Part shown: in pieces, positions 31,180 to 41,620 of the stretch
How the letters are laid out: each line of letters begins with the position of its first letter
Position numbering within the stretch: the first letter of the stretch is position 1
Origin: Yarrowia lipolytica
Lineage: Eukaryota > Ascomycota > Dipodascomycetes > Dipodascales
Assembly (NCBI RefSeq): GCF_001761485.1
Contig: NC_090773.1
Location: 1,674,001-1,738,000, forward strand
Reading direction: 5' to 3'
DNA: 64,000 nucleotides
The notes under the pieces: generated by a model
Seen by the model: the letters and a program-made list of their open reading frames with translations, nothing else
What the model was told of the DNA's origin: nothing
Databases searched by the model: none
Translations under genes and position numbers: made by a program

Positions 31180-34100
31180 ATGGGTGTTCCCGGACTGTAT
31201 CGACACCTGTCTCAGAAGTGTCCCAAGATTGTGAGCGATGTGATTGAGGACGAGACGACGATAGTGGACGGTGAGGAGATCCCAGGCTCGGACTACTCCG
31301 CCCCCAACCCCAATGGCGAGCTGGACAATCTCTATCTAGATATGAACGGTATTGTGCATCCTTGCACGCATCCCGAGGGTGAGGAGGCTCCTCCGAGCGA
31401 AGATGAGATGCTTCTGGCCGTTTTCAAGTACACGGAGCGGGTTCTGAACGTGTGTCGGCCCCGCAAGGTGCTGATGATGGCGATCGATGGAGTTGCTCCT
31501 CGAGCCAAGATGAACCAGCAGCGAGCCCGACGGTTTAGATCTGCCAAGGACGCGGCCATCGAGGCCGAGAGCACGCTGGAGTCCGAGCTCAAGGCCAAGA
31601 CGATTGAGCTCCAGTCGTCGGGCGAAAAGGGCAAAAGTCTGGAGACGATTCTGGACGAGTTCAAGCAGGGACTGGTGAATAAGCCTGGTAAATGGGACTC
31701 CAACGCCATCACCCCCGGTACCCCGTTCATGGAGAAGCTGGCTGCTGCTCTGCGCTACTGGGTCGGCTACAAGCTCAACACCGAGCCGGGATGGAGAGAT
31801 CTCAAGGTGGTCATTTCGGACGCCACCGTGCCCGGAGAGGGAGAGCACAAGATCATGGAGTTCATCCGGTCACAACGCGGCGACCCTACCTACAATGCCA
31901 ACACTTCGCACTGCATTTACGGTCTGGATGCCGATCTGATTTTCCTGGGTCTGGCTACCCATGAGCCCAAGTTCAAGCTGCTTCGAGAAGACGTGTTTCG
32001 CCAGAACAAAACCGCCGGCCACCAGAAAAAGCCTTTCATCTGGCTCAACATTGACATTCTGCGAGAATACCTGCGAGAAGACCTGCGATTCACCCACCCA
32101 CAGACTAAGATTCCGTTTGATCTAGAGCGGGCGATTGACGACTGGGTTTTCCTGTGTTTCTTTGTCGGCAACGATTTCCTGCCACATTTGCCGGCCTGCG
32201 ACGTGCGCGACGGCTCCATCAACGTGCTGGTCAACCAGTGGAAGAACGGAATGACCCGGTGGAAGGACTACATCACCTGCGACGGCCATGTGAATCTTGC
32301 TCAGGCCCAAGACTTGCTCAAGAACTTCGCCACCCAGGAGCAGCGCATTCTGGTGCACCAGGAACAGGACCGAGTGGAGTATGAAAAGTCTCAGGCCAAC
32401 AAGGCCGCCAAACAGCAGGCCCACAGAGACTCCAAGAAACTGAGACAGCAGGGCGAGCAGGCGGCTCTCGAGTCCATGCCTCTGTACGACACCAAGGGTG
32501 AGTCTGTGGGCGACGTTCAGCTCACTAACCGAGAGTTGGTGGGCCAGAGAAACGACATTACCCTGGCCAACCTGGCTAATCAGGACGCGGCCGATAAGCT
32601 GCGATTTATGCTGAAACGAGGATCTGATACCGGAGCTGAGGAACCTGCCAAGCGAGCCAAGATTGAAGAGGAACCGAAAGAGGCCGAATCCAACTCGTCA
32701 GAGGCAACTCCTCCAACTGCGAACCCCTCCATCGCCAACGACGCAGACCTCTCAAACCCCAACGTGACGGTGCACGAAACCACAGGCTATGCCGATCATG
32801 TGCAGTTCCACAAGTCTGGATACACAGAACGGTACTACATGAACAAGTTCCACGCCAAGGAGGACGAGGTTGACAACCTGCGGCGTCAGGTGGCCGAAGA
32901 GTATATGAAGGGCGTGTGCTGGGTGCTCATGTACTACTATCATGGCTGCCAGTCGTGGTCGTGGTTTTACCCTTACCACTATGCTCCTCTGGCGGGCGAT
33001 TTCGACCAGATTTCAAACATGAAGGTGGAGTTCGGAGAGTCTGCTCCTTTCCGACCTTATGAGCAGCTCATGAGTGTTTTGCCTGCTGCGTCGGGCCACA
33101 ACTTGCCGGCTGTCTTCCGACCTCTCATGTCCGAGGAGAACTCGCCGATTATCGATTATTATCCGGAAAACTTCCAGCTGGATCTTAATGGAAAGAAGCA
33201 GGAGTGGAAGGCGGTTGTTCTGCTGCCCTTCATCAACGCTGATCATCTTTTAGAGCACGTTCAGGCCAAATACACCGAGTTGACACCTGAAGAAAAAGAC
33301 AGAAACACGCTGCGAGAAGAAATTGTCATTTTCCACCGGCTCGGCAAGTACGCCAAGACCCTGGAGAAGCGCGGACTGATGGAGAAGGGTGTCATTGTGT
33401 CCAAGAAGCCTCTTGTTTTGAACTCACACGAGACCAGCGGTCTGGCTGGTACCGTGGAGCGTCAGAATGAAGCGGATCGAACTTCTTCCAAACCCCATCT
33501 CACCTTCCCTCTCAATGTGAGCACGGACCAAACCATGCCCAGCTTTGAGGCGGACAAAAACATGGCCATGACGCTGGAGTACAAGATCCCCAAGCTCGAA
33601 TACGAAAACAAGTCCATGTTGCTGCAGGGCTACATTCCCCCCAAGTACACTCTCAGCGACGAGGAGCGAGAGGCGATTCGAAACCGAGAGCGGCAGCGAC
33701 GAGGTGGCCAGCAGGACTCCCGGCTGTTTTCTAACACGGACCACCGTCAGCAGCAGGAGCTTCTCATGAACGGCTCCTACCTGGCGTTCAAGAAGCTGTC
33801 TCTCAGAGACCAGCCTCCGCCTGCCAAGGAGGACTGGATGTTGAACGACCCCAAACTGGCTGGAGATCGAGGCAACGGAGGATACAACAACCGTGGAGGC
33901 TTCAACAACCACCGGGGAGGACGAGGAGGCTTCAATAACCGTGGACGGGGAGGATTCAACCATGGTGGAGGAGGTTTCAATAATAGCCGAGGAGGTTATG
34001 GAGGTGGAGGAGGGGGATATGGAGGTGGAGGAGGCCAAGGTTACGGAGGAGGCCAAGGTTACGGAGGAGGCCAAGGTTACGGAGGAGGCCAAGGTTACGG

Positions 34101-34212
34101 AGGAGGAGGATATGGAGGTGGACAGGGCTACGGAGGAGGAGGATACGGAGGAGGATATGGAGGTGGCCATCGAGGCGGTCATCGAGGAGGTCGAGGAGGT
34201 CATCGGTACTAG
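31180..34212 (+). CDS. RAT1: Nuclear 5'-3' exoribonuclease Rat1/Xrn2
   Basis: Protein of 1010 residues, close to yeast Rat1 (1006). It starts MGVPGLYRHLSQKCPKIV, the XRN family N-terminus. The conserved region has the acidic active-site signatures LYLDMNGIVHPC, DGVAPRAKMNQQRARRF, VPGEGEHKIM, YGLDADLIFLGL and FFVGNDFLPHLP. Residues around 575-650 carry the second conserved XRN block. The last 90 residues are RGG and GGYGGGQG repeats, encoded in part by four perfect 18-base copies at 34027-34098. Rat1 degrades RNA from 5'-phosphate ends in the nucleus, trims 5.8S rRNA and snoRNAs and acts in transcription termination. The ATG at 31180 has the context CCACC and replaces an upstream ATG at 31105 that lacks family resemblance. 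Confidence 0.97.
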   Translation: MGVPGLYRHLSQKCPKIVSDVIEDETTIVDGEEIPGSDYSAPNPNGELDNLYLDMNGIVHPCTHPEGEEAPPSEDEMLLAVFKYTERVLNVCRPRKVLMMAIDGVAPRAKMNQQRARRFRSAKDAAIEAESTLESELKAKTIELQSSGEKGKSLETILDEFKQGLVNKPGKWDSNAITPGTPFMEKLAAALRYWVGYKLNTEPGWRDLKVVISDATVPGEGEHKIMEFIRSQRGDPTYNANTSHCIYGLDADLIFLGLATHEPKFKLLREDVFRQNKTAGHQKKPFIWLNIDILREYLREDLRFTHPQTKIPFDLERAIDDWVFLCFFVGNDFLPHLPACDVRDGSINVLVNQWKNGMTRWKDYITCDGHVNLAQAQDLLKNFATQEQRILVHQEQDRVEYEKSQANKAAKQQAHRDSKKLRQQGEQAALESMPLYDTKGESVGDVQLTNRELVGQRNDITLANLANQDAADKLRFMLKRGSDTGAEEPAKRAKIEEEPKEAESNSSEATPPTANPSIANDADLSNPNVTVHETTGYADHVQFHKSGYTERYYMNKFHAKEDEVDNLRRQVAEEYMKGVCWVLMYYYHGCQSWSWFYPYHYAPLAGDFDQISNMKVEFGESAPFRPYEQLMSVLPAASGHNLPAVFRPLMSEENSPIIDYYPENFQLDLNGKKQEWKAVVLLPFINADHLLEHVQAKYTELTPEEKDRNTLREEIVIFHRLGKYAKTLEKRGLMEKGVIVSKKPLVLNSHETSGLAGTVERQNEADRTSSKPHLTFPLNVSTDQTMPSFEADKNMAMTLEYKIPKLEYENKSMLLQGYIPPKYTLSDEEREAIRNRERQRRGGQQDSRLFSNTDHRQQQELLMNGSYLAFKKLSLRDQPPPAKEDWMLNDPKLAGDRGNGGYNNRGGFNNHRGGRGGFNNRGRGGFNHGGGGFNNSRGGYGGGGGGYGGGGGQGYGGGQGYGGGQGYGGGQGYGGGGYGGGQGYGGGGYGGGYGGGHRGGHRGGRGGHRY
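34027..34098 (+). repeat. Coding tandem repeat, 4 x 18 bp
   Basis: Four identical 18-base units (GGAGGAGGCCAAGGTTAC) encode the GGGQGY repeats in the RAT1 tail. Perfect identity suggests recent expansion or conversion. Confidence 0.95.
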
Positions 34213-35045
34213 GCTAGGCTAGATATTCTATGTATATGTATTATTATGATGTGATTGGAGAGATTTGTAAAAGTAGTGGATGTGCTCGTGGAGAAAGTTC
34301 TTCCATGAGGTCCTCCGGTGTGTTCTGTCTTGGTCCATCAGCAATGGTTCTTGCTACCAGTAGTTGTACACCAGACGTAAAAAGCAGCAGAAAAAGCCGA
34401 AGTGAGAGATATACTCATAGGATGTGTTTTTGGTATGATACAACGTACAAATTCTGTATCTTTTTTCTGACATTAAGTGCTGCTCGTTGCTAATTTATTT
34501 TATTTCATTTTATTTTTAAAAAAAATTAAATATTTTTTTTTGTTTTATATATATTTTTTCTTTTCTGCAATCTTTTTTCCCCGACATTAAGTGCTCGTCA
34601 CTATTTTATTTTATTTTATTTTATTTTACAGACGGATAAAGTTCGTGACAGGGTTAATCTCATGCACCTGAACTTGTTATCAGTTCAGACCAACATCGAC
34701 CCAGGCGGCTTGAGGAAGTCACGAGCACGTTGGAAACCGAAAGCGGATTGTGAGTGTCGAGTAACACAGATGGATGAAAAAGTCGGAGCGCGAGTCGATC
34801 AGACTGAGGATCTACCAGAGATCCATTGAGTGATGCCTGAGTGTGGCGATAATGGGAGAGACCGTGACAGACGTAGACACGGACACTGGCGTAGACATAC
34901 ACAAAGTGAAGTCACTGGAAACAGGGACTGAGGCGAAGACTTGATCTGAACTCTGGTTCTGTGCTGCTGGATCACTATTAACACAGACTGACTTGTTACA
35001 TAGAGTGTAGACCGACTAGACACGAACTTCTCGCCTCACACCACA
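34213..35045. other. Intergenic region, no gene seen
   Basis: 833 bases between RAT1 and the F-box-like gene. AT-rich at 34490-34630, with TATTT runs and two GACATTAAGTGCT copies (near 34468 and 34583). Confidence 0.6.
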
Positions 35046-36413
35046 ATGCTCTCTCTACCTCCAGAATTGCTTCCACAGATCTTGGTGCACCTCTCATATC
35101 TCGATCTTCACTCTCTCAGTCTCACATGCTCGTTTCTGTACGACCAGGTGCACACCACCCTCGAACATGATGATGCACTGTATCTCACGTGCAAGAACCT
35201 CGTTCCATGGATCCACCGACAGCAGAAACCAAAATACTCACTATGGAAGGACATTCTCAACAGGATTCTGGACACTCAGTTCTCGGGGGACCCCGTCAAA
35301 CACATTGATACCTCCACATTGACCCCCACGCACCGCTTTGTGGTGCCCAAACGACGCCCCAAGATGCACCAAAACACCCCGTTTGTGGGTGTGCCTCTGG
35401 TGAAGGCACGATCTCCCGTTCATATCCACGAACTTGGTGTCAGCGTGGAGAACGGTCACTTTCTGTTTGTCCACGATATCATCAACACAAGCCAGTACAG
35501 GTTGGATGTATCCTCCATGCATAAACGAGACGTGAATGAAAAAGAGGCCCGAAACTACCTCGACTGGGGCTTCCCCCGGTTCATGAGAGAACCCTCGGGC
35601 TACAGATACAAGACTCCAGAGTTTGTGTGGAAGTTTGAACTAAATGGCGAGTTTCTCGATGACCTTTACGCACTAAACTGTGGATCCACACTCTTTGCGA
35701 TTCTCGTGGGCGTGCAATCTGGAGGGTTGTACTTTCTGAAGGTAGAATCCGAAGATCCACGTCCCATTGTGCTCTTCTTGCCGTCGACAGAAACACACAA
35801 CCCCATTCCTCCAAGAGCACAACTCCAGCAGACCAATGGAGCGGTGTTTGCTACCGTTTGCTACCCGGAGACAGAACAACCCGAAATGATGTTTCTAGAT
35901 TTTGATGGCAACGTTATAAACCGGCTCTTTGCAGTGTCGTCACGTGACCTCAATTGCGCGTTCATGGTGCGTGCCAGCGACTTGTTTCTGGTTCTGGGAG
36001 GCGAGCTGGTGAGGGTGGCAGTTGATTTCAGCTCGGGAGGTGGAGCCGAGGTCGTGAGCCGGGTGGGTCACGTGTCCGCTGGAAGAGGAGGAGAACACAT
36101 GACTTCCAACTACGTGAGCTCGCCGCGCTGTTATATGGTCTCGATCTCGTCTCTTTCATGTGACTCGCTGCGGTACCGGGCCCATCTGGATTTGGACAAT
36201 CTATTTGGCAAGTATGCCATCTTCTGGAACCATGGCGGGTTTGCAGCTCTGTTGGATCTGGAGAATCACGTGGTCACCAAGCTGCAGAACGATACCGATA
36301 TGCTGAGCCTTGTGTCGTGGGTGTGGTCCGGAGATGAGGGCAGGAGCTCTGGAAATGGACAGATTCATGTCTGTCGGTATACCATTGATTTTCTAAAGGG
36401 TTTGGAGGCTTAG
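35046..36413 (+). CDS. F-box-like protein of unknown target
   Basis: 455 residues. The N-terminus LPPELLPQILVHLSYLDLHSL at 4-24, followed by LSLTCSFLYDQV, fits an F-box, the module that binds Skp1 in SCF ubiquitin ligases. The rest has no recognised repeats; beta-rich segments such as FELNGEFLDDLYALNCG and GNVINRLFAVS could form a propeller-like substrate domain. It may choose a protein for ubiquitination, but neither substrate nor ortholog is known to me. The ATG at 35046 has ACA before it and begins the F-box directly. CACGTG sites inside the gene are likely chance. Confidence 0.65.
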   Translation: MLSLPPELLPQILVHLSYLDLHSLSLTCSFLYDQVHTTLEHDDALYLTCKNLVPWIHRQQKPKYSLWKDILNRILDTQFSGDPVKHIDTSTLTPTHRFVVPKRRPKMHQNTPFVGVPLVKARSPVHIHELGVSVENGHFLFVHDIINTSQYRLDVSSMHKRDVNEKEARNYLDWGFPRFMREPSGYRYKTPEFVWKFELNGEFLDDLYALNCGSTLFAILVGVQSGGLYFLKVESEDPRPIVLFLPSTETHNPIPPRAQLQQTNGAVFATVCYPETEQPEMMFLDFDGNVINRLFAVSSRDLNCAFMVRASDLFLVLGGELVRVAVDFSSGGGAEVVSRVGHVSAGRGGEHMTSNYVSSPRCYMVSISSLSCDSLRYRAHLDLDNLFGKYAIFWNHGGFAALLDLENHVVTKLQNDTDMLSLVSWVWSGDEGRSSGNGQIHVCRYTIDFLKGLEA

Positions 36414-36867
36414 TCAGGTGATGTATGTTGTATATACTCATAGAATACACTTGTATGTCCCTGCATCCCTGTTTTGTTTTTTGTTGATTTTATTGGGTTT
36501 TGTTTGATTTGTCTGATTTCCTTTGATTTTTCTGAAATTCTTTTGATGTATTTGATTTAATTGGGATTTTAATCGATTTTATCTCTATCTCATTTTATTT
36601 TGTTTTTCTAAATTTGTTTTTCCTAAATTTTAATATTTCATCTGAATTTTCTTGATTTATCTTTTATAAATCGAATAAATCACTATAATATTTGCTAAAG
36701 TTCACGTGACCCCATACCCCTGGTTGCATTAGGGCTAGCCCTAATTGTGTACACGTGCCTTGTTTCAAACCTTATTCCCGTTTCGACTCTGGTTCCCCCA
36801 GCGATACTCCCAAAGTTTTCAAGTTCAAAGTTGACGAAATCCACCGTACAACAAATCATACATCAAA
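36414..36867. promoter_or_regulatory. RPS21 promoter region
   Basis: 454 bases. AT-rich DNA (36470-36690, with GATTT repeats) precedes TCACGTGAC at 36702-36710, an 18-base palindrome at 36728-36745 and ACACGTGCC at 36751-36759. The ATG is at 36868. Confidence 0.6.
36728..36745. promoter_or_regulatory. Perfect TTAGGG palindrome upstream of RPS21
   Basis: ATTAGGGCTAGCCCTAAT is its own reverse complement. Together with two preceding bases it is nearly identical to the element upstream of RPL12. TTAGGG is the core of Tbf1-type telomere-repeat-factor sites, which with Cbf1 control ribosomal protein genes in Candida albicans. It lies 123-140 bases before the RPS21 ATG, flanked by two CACGTG sites. 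Confidence 0.6.
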
Positions 36868-37648
36868 ATGGAAAACGATCAGGGTGTCCTTGTGAGTATT
36901 GGCGGCTGGAATGAGATATGGGAGAGCAATAAGACGAGAATCGACAAGACGAACGATCAAGAAAACCCCGACCCATAATGACCAGTAACGACTGGTAACG
37001 ACAAGGCACGCGACTGGAACGACAGAAACGATAAGGCACACGAGACATGGGTTGGATAGATCAGGAATACATGAGGCAAGCGTGATACCAGGGAGTTTTC
37101 GGACATGGTGTGATTTTGCAGAGGTTCAGAATGTGCGGAGACGATCTGTTTGTGGTTGTTCCTGTGTCTATGTCTGACTCTGTTGTGTCTGATTCTAAGT
37201 ATGTCTGTGCCTGTTCTGAGTCTGAGCATGCGCCTGTTTCCGAGCGTGTGTCTGTGTCTTGTGCCGAGTTGTGCCATGTTTGTGCCTGTGTGAGTTATGA
37301 AGAGGTGTCATGTTGCATTGTGTTGCGTGAGACTTTGTTCTATATCTCTGGGTCTGGTTTTGTGTCTCTCGTCTTGTGTCACTTGACTTAATGAACCCGC
37401 TAACCCAGGTCGAGCTTTACGTTCCCCGAAAGTGCTCTGCCACTAACCGAATCATCAAGGCTGATGACCACTCCTCCGTCCAGATCAACGTGGCCAAGGT
37501 TGACGAGAACGGCCGAGCCATTGCCGGTGACAACATCACCTACGCTCTGTCCGGCTACGTCCGATCTCGAGCTGAGGCTGACGACTCTCTCAACCGACTC
37601 ACCCAGCAGGACGGTATCCTCAAGAACGTCTGGTCTTACTCCCGATAA
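36868..37648 (+). CDS. RPS21: 40S ribosomal protein S21 (eS21)
   Basis: Spliced gene. Exon 1 is 36868-36891 (8 codons, MENDQGVL), the intron is 36892-37408 (GTGAGT ... GCTAACCCAG, 517 bases), exon 2 is 37409-37648. The product of 87 residues equals the yeast length and reads [18 protein letters not shown] after the junction, the eS21 core. It is a small-subunit protein that acts in 20S pre-rRNA maturation. The intron is long for this gene size and its second half is a TCTG/TGTG-rich low-complexity stretch. The promoter holds a TTAGGG palindrome shared with RPL12. Confidence 0.96.
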
Positions 37649-40471
37649 GTTATAAGTTGGTTTCGTTGAAATTGGTTTATTAAAATAAAATGTTGATTAG
37701 AATGAGTCTTGTGTGTATGTTTACGGGATGTAGAGGTGCCCAGCGTCTGGTTGAATATTGCTGTACAACTTCTTGTAGCTGGAAAAAGCTGTGCAATATC
37801 AATTGATCTGGCATGATCTGAGAGTACAACTGCAAGTATATACTGTACTTGTAGATCAGCCTTACTCTACGATATGTTATGTCAATGCACTCAGCACCTC
37901 CAGCATGGAAGTTATCTCTCACAACCAGCGCAAAAGTGAAGAGCAGAACATTGCTGCTCGCTGAAATGAGGCTCTTTTTCAACTTGCCCATCTTGACTAG
38001 CACATCAGGCCCACCGATCACATGTATCTTACTGTGCCAGTTGGACTTCCTGAACCGTGAGCATGAGTTGCTGGACATGGTCGATAGGCGAGTATGAGTA
38101 TGAGTCGTCCAGGGCTGAGCTCTTCCGGGCTGTCGACATTTCCGTGAGATGAAGGAGAGGGGTCTGGCAACGCGGAAATCGACGAATCTACAAATCTACG
38201 AATCTACGGAGTCTACGAATCCTCAGGGAGTAGTGAACTTGTAAGGATCAGTTTCCGTAGGAACTCGCCAATTTGGACATCAACAATGTCTTCCCATCAT
38301 ATCAAGCAAATCCGTCAGATTGGTACTTTCGGGGATGGCCAAACTGGATCCGGAATGGCACAAAAATCCCGAAAGTTCCATGATATGGTCTGGTTCTGGG
38401 TTTCCCATTGGCCGGATATTAGTTACGCACAGCTCGCCTAACTACCGATGCAGCCTGTCCAAAAACACACCTGTCTTGTGGAAGTACTCTCCAGGGGGAG
38501 GAGTCCGTTTAAAAAGAGAAGGAGATCCAGTGGGACCCAGTCGTTCAAAGTCCAAAGGAAAGGCCGGTATTGTGGAATGACTGTGTTTCAAGCCTATGAA
38601 CTCTTCTCGCTGAGTAACAGACGGCTGTTCTTGTAGTGCAAAGCTCGTCAAACCTCTTCCATATCGAGCCAGGTGTAGGCCGAATGAGAGCTCTGAAAGT
38701 TGCCCGCACAACCCTTCCATGAATAATGGGAGTAGTTTGGCAAGTCAGGGATGGACTCTTGTGGAATAGGTCCCATGTTGGTGACTCGGAGATAGCTTCT
38801 CGGAAAGCTCTTTTACCTGAGTCAGAGAGGGCGTCAATGAGGTCGAGATTCGGAGCCACTCTCAACAGAATGTTGAAGAAAGCATGCTAAATATTTGTTT
38901 GATATGAGTGCAAATAATAGTCTCGATGGTGTAGGATGGATCGTTTGTACGTGTAGTAGTAAGGTGTTTGCTGTACTTACATAGATACACACCGGGCCTT
39001 AAAGAAATGATGAGTAAGTGAGAAGTTCTTTGAGCCATAAGTCCAGCTTGTGGAATTCTCTAGAAACTAGAATCGTTTCATTGTGAACAGAATAACGGAT
39101 TCTGTGGCACTTTTGCGAAAGATCATGTCTCAGCCAGAAGTCGGGTAGCAACTTGTCTCTAAAAGACGACAGAGACAACGAATAAAAACAGAGACTTCGA
39201 ATTGGTCGTCGAAATAGTATTTTAATTCTCCAGAAACAAACCAATATGCGGATATGGGATCGTGTGACTGTTTTGACAAGGCATACTGCCGAGCAGGTGG
39301 GGTCAGTCAAACGCCTTCAGGAATCGTCACGGACAGGCTGGTGAGAAAGAGGTACTGTCATTTCAACTTGAGGAGTTCAACTGTACCAGTCCTCTCGGTA
39401 TGCTTCTGACTTTACATGTAGATTGTGCTCTGAAAGGGGACTTCTGTAGAGTACCAAGCCATAACATCGTTTCAAGCCATCGCATCGTATAATGCTGCTG
39501 AACTTTCGTTTGCCATCACTACTGGTGGAGATCTGGAAATCATTATTGGACTTTGTGAACAGGAAGAACAGCTCTGCTGTCCGTAATTGCCGGATTCTTT
39601 GCTTTCTGTTCGTGACCCACTGGTTTCTGGACGGTCAAAACTTGAAGAGGCTATCAGTCCAGAGCATGAGAAGTCTTCAAGAAATTCTACAACAGTACAT
39701 CCGTATTTCCAATGTATCAATCTGGTGACTTGAAAAAATACATCAAATTGACCCACTTAGATCTACTAACACGTTTTCAAGAGACATTAGTTCCACAAAT
39801 CAACTCCAGATGCCATTCAGACCTCTTCAGAAAAGTCCACCTACCTCCCTGTCAAGTGCGCACGAAAGATGATCTCGAGCAGTTGAGACTCTGTAGAGAG
39901 CTGATCCAGATTCCCCAGTTCTCAAATAACACAGATACCATCTCGTCGAGCTCACTACATGATTTTTTGTCCGTCTTCGTTCCTATGTCCTGGTTGGCGA
40001 TATGCACCACCTTGTAAAACATCTAGGCTACATCTACACCCTTAGAAACCTGTGTGGCCATGCTATGAGAACCCCGAAATATACAATATATTCGTAATCG
40101 TATCGATAATCGATTTGTCAACTCCCCTTTGCCGTCAGCTGTCTCTTTCTCCCATGGTATTGAGTATGTATTTTTGATTCTAGGAGCTACAATACCCACA
40201 GCATAACAGAACTTGTATACCGAATTGGGGTATGTACTGATATCTTGCTGACCACACGATATCGTATTCTTGTCCATTCATATCATGAGTTCATTATGCT
40301 CAGACATCGCAGGGTTCACTGCTCGGTCTGAGATGAATAAATTACTATAAATATACAGGGGACGGGAACTAGATACGAGTGCATGCACTACTAAGTGATG
40401 CAAGTACTTGTAACACACTCACATCGACCAACAGACGACCGACTCGCTACGCTGATACGCACGTCTATGGT
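37649..40471. other. Long intergenic region with coding-like fragments
   Basis: 2.8 kb between RPS21 and the 3' end of SCD6. It contains a plus-strand F-box-like fragment (39492-40017) and, on the minus strand, coding-like stretches at about 38545-38889 and 38999-39200 with Yarrowia-like codons (for example FFNILLRVAPNLDLIDAL) but no family match. No intact gene is recognised. Confidence 0.5.
39492..40017 (+). pseudogene. Possible degenerate F-box-like gene
   Basis: The frame from ATG 39492 encodes LPSLLVEIWKSLLDFVN followed by a conserved-looking RNC, an F-box-like pattern, and stops at 39726-39728. An overlapping frame from 39712 to 40017 continues with a Leu/Asp-rich, soluble-protein-like sequence (KYIKLTHLDLLTRFQETL). 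Two overlapping frames in one direction fit a frame-shifted gene, but chance cannot be excluded. Confidence 0.25.
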
Positions 40472-41620
40472 CTAGTTCCACCGCGGAGCAGGACCGGTAA
40501 AACTACCAAAAGTCTCCCTGTCCCGGTTGCTCATGCCATCACCTCCTCGGCCGCCTCGGCCACCTCTACCTCCTCGACCTCGTCCTCCTCGACCACCGCC
40601 TCGTCCACCTCGCCCCCCTCGGAAGTTGTTGTGTCGAAACCCCGAATCAGTCTGGCCAAACGTCTCCAAGTTGAGCTCTCGGTTGACCCGGTTCTGCTCG
40701 GGGTCTCGCTGCTGCTCTCGGGTCGAGTGCGAAATGTTGTCGAAGAAGGACGACTTTTTGTTGTAGAACTTTTCTGTCTGCTCGTCCTCGGTCATTTCCT
40801 TCTTGAACTCCTCAATCTGGTTGGAGGAGAAGTCAAAGGGTTGCGCCGGAGTTTCTCGAGGCTCCCGGGGCTCCCGGGGTTCTCGAGGCTCTCGCTGTCG
40901 CTGCTCCCGGGACTCTCGCGCCTCTCGGGGCTCCTGGCGAGGCTCAGGTCGTGCCTTTCGAGGGGCCTGCTCCTGTACCTGAGGCTGTGCCTGAGGCTGG
41001 GATTGCTGCTGCGGCTGAGCGGGAGGCTGGACCTGCACTGGTGCAGCTGCAGGCGACTCGTTCTGTGTCACCTGCTCGGCCTCCTCCTTGGGGGCCTGCT
41101 GGGGCTCGAGTTCGGATTCGTCCTGGGTTAGAAGGGTTCAACAAGACCGAACGTATCGGCAGACACAAAATCAGAAGGAAGGCAGGAAATATCCGCACGG
41201 TTTTTTGCGCTCTCGGGTGAAATAATTTACATCCTAATGCTTCATCATTGTGGTTGAAAGGGTGAGTGGCGTGTCGACGGTACAGCACACGTGACATGTG
41301 AGGGTCCACCATTGGTGTGGTGTCACTCGTCATGGCGCTGTCACTGTAGATATCAGCACATGATCATCTCCGCTCGCTCTCGGTGTACTCACAGCAATCT
41401 TCAAATCCTTCACGTCGCTGCCGCGAAAAACCACATAGTCGTAGACCGCGTCGCTGGCAGGAATCTCGTTGGCCCCTCCAGTTCGCCCCTCGGTACCAAA
41501 GGTGCGCACCTTCATCAGCGACACGGTCGACTCCTCGGAGTTGATCTCATGGAGAACGCCGAGGTACCGGATGTCGCTGTTGGAGATGAGCGAGATGGTC
41601 TTGCCAATGAACTGTGACAT
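40472..41620 (-). CDS. SCD6: Scd6/LSM14 mRNP translation repressor
   Basis: Spliced gene of 292 residues. Exon 1 (41620-41393) encodes 76 residues forming the LSm14 domain ([24 protein letters not shown]-type loop; [12 protein letters not shown]). The intron is 41392-41123 (GTGAGT ... TCTAACCCAG, 270 bases) and exon 2 is 41122-40472. After a Pro/Gln-rich linker and (R/E)EPRE repeats come the FDF box ([17 protein letters not shown]), the FFD box ([13 protein letters not shown]), the TFG box ([10 protein letters not shown]) and a long RGG tail. This is the full Scd6/Tral/Rap55 plan. The family binds eIF4G and Dhh1, represses translation and promotes decapping in P-bodies. It is shorter than yeast Scd6 (349). 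Confidence 0.93.

Noticed and set aside
33424-34203. 259-codon Ser-rich frame opposite RAT1
   Set aside because: Generated by the reverse complement of the Gly-rich repeats; no independent support.
40379-41131. 250-codon Leu/Ser-rich frame opposite SCD6
   Set aside because: Shadow of the RGG and Pro/Gln-rich SCD6 exon; reads across the SCD6 intron boundary.
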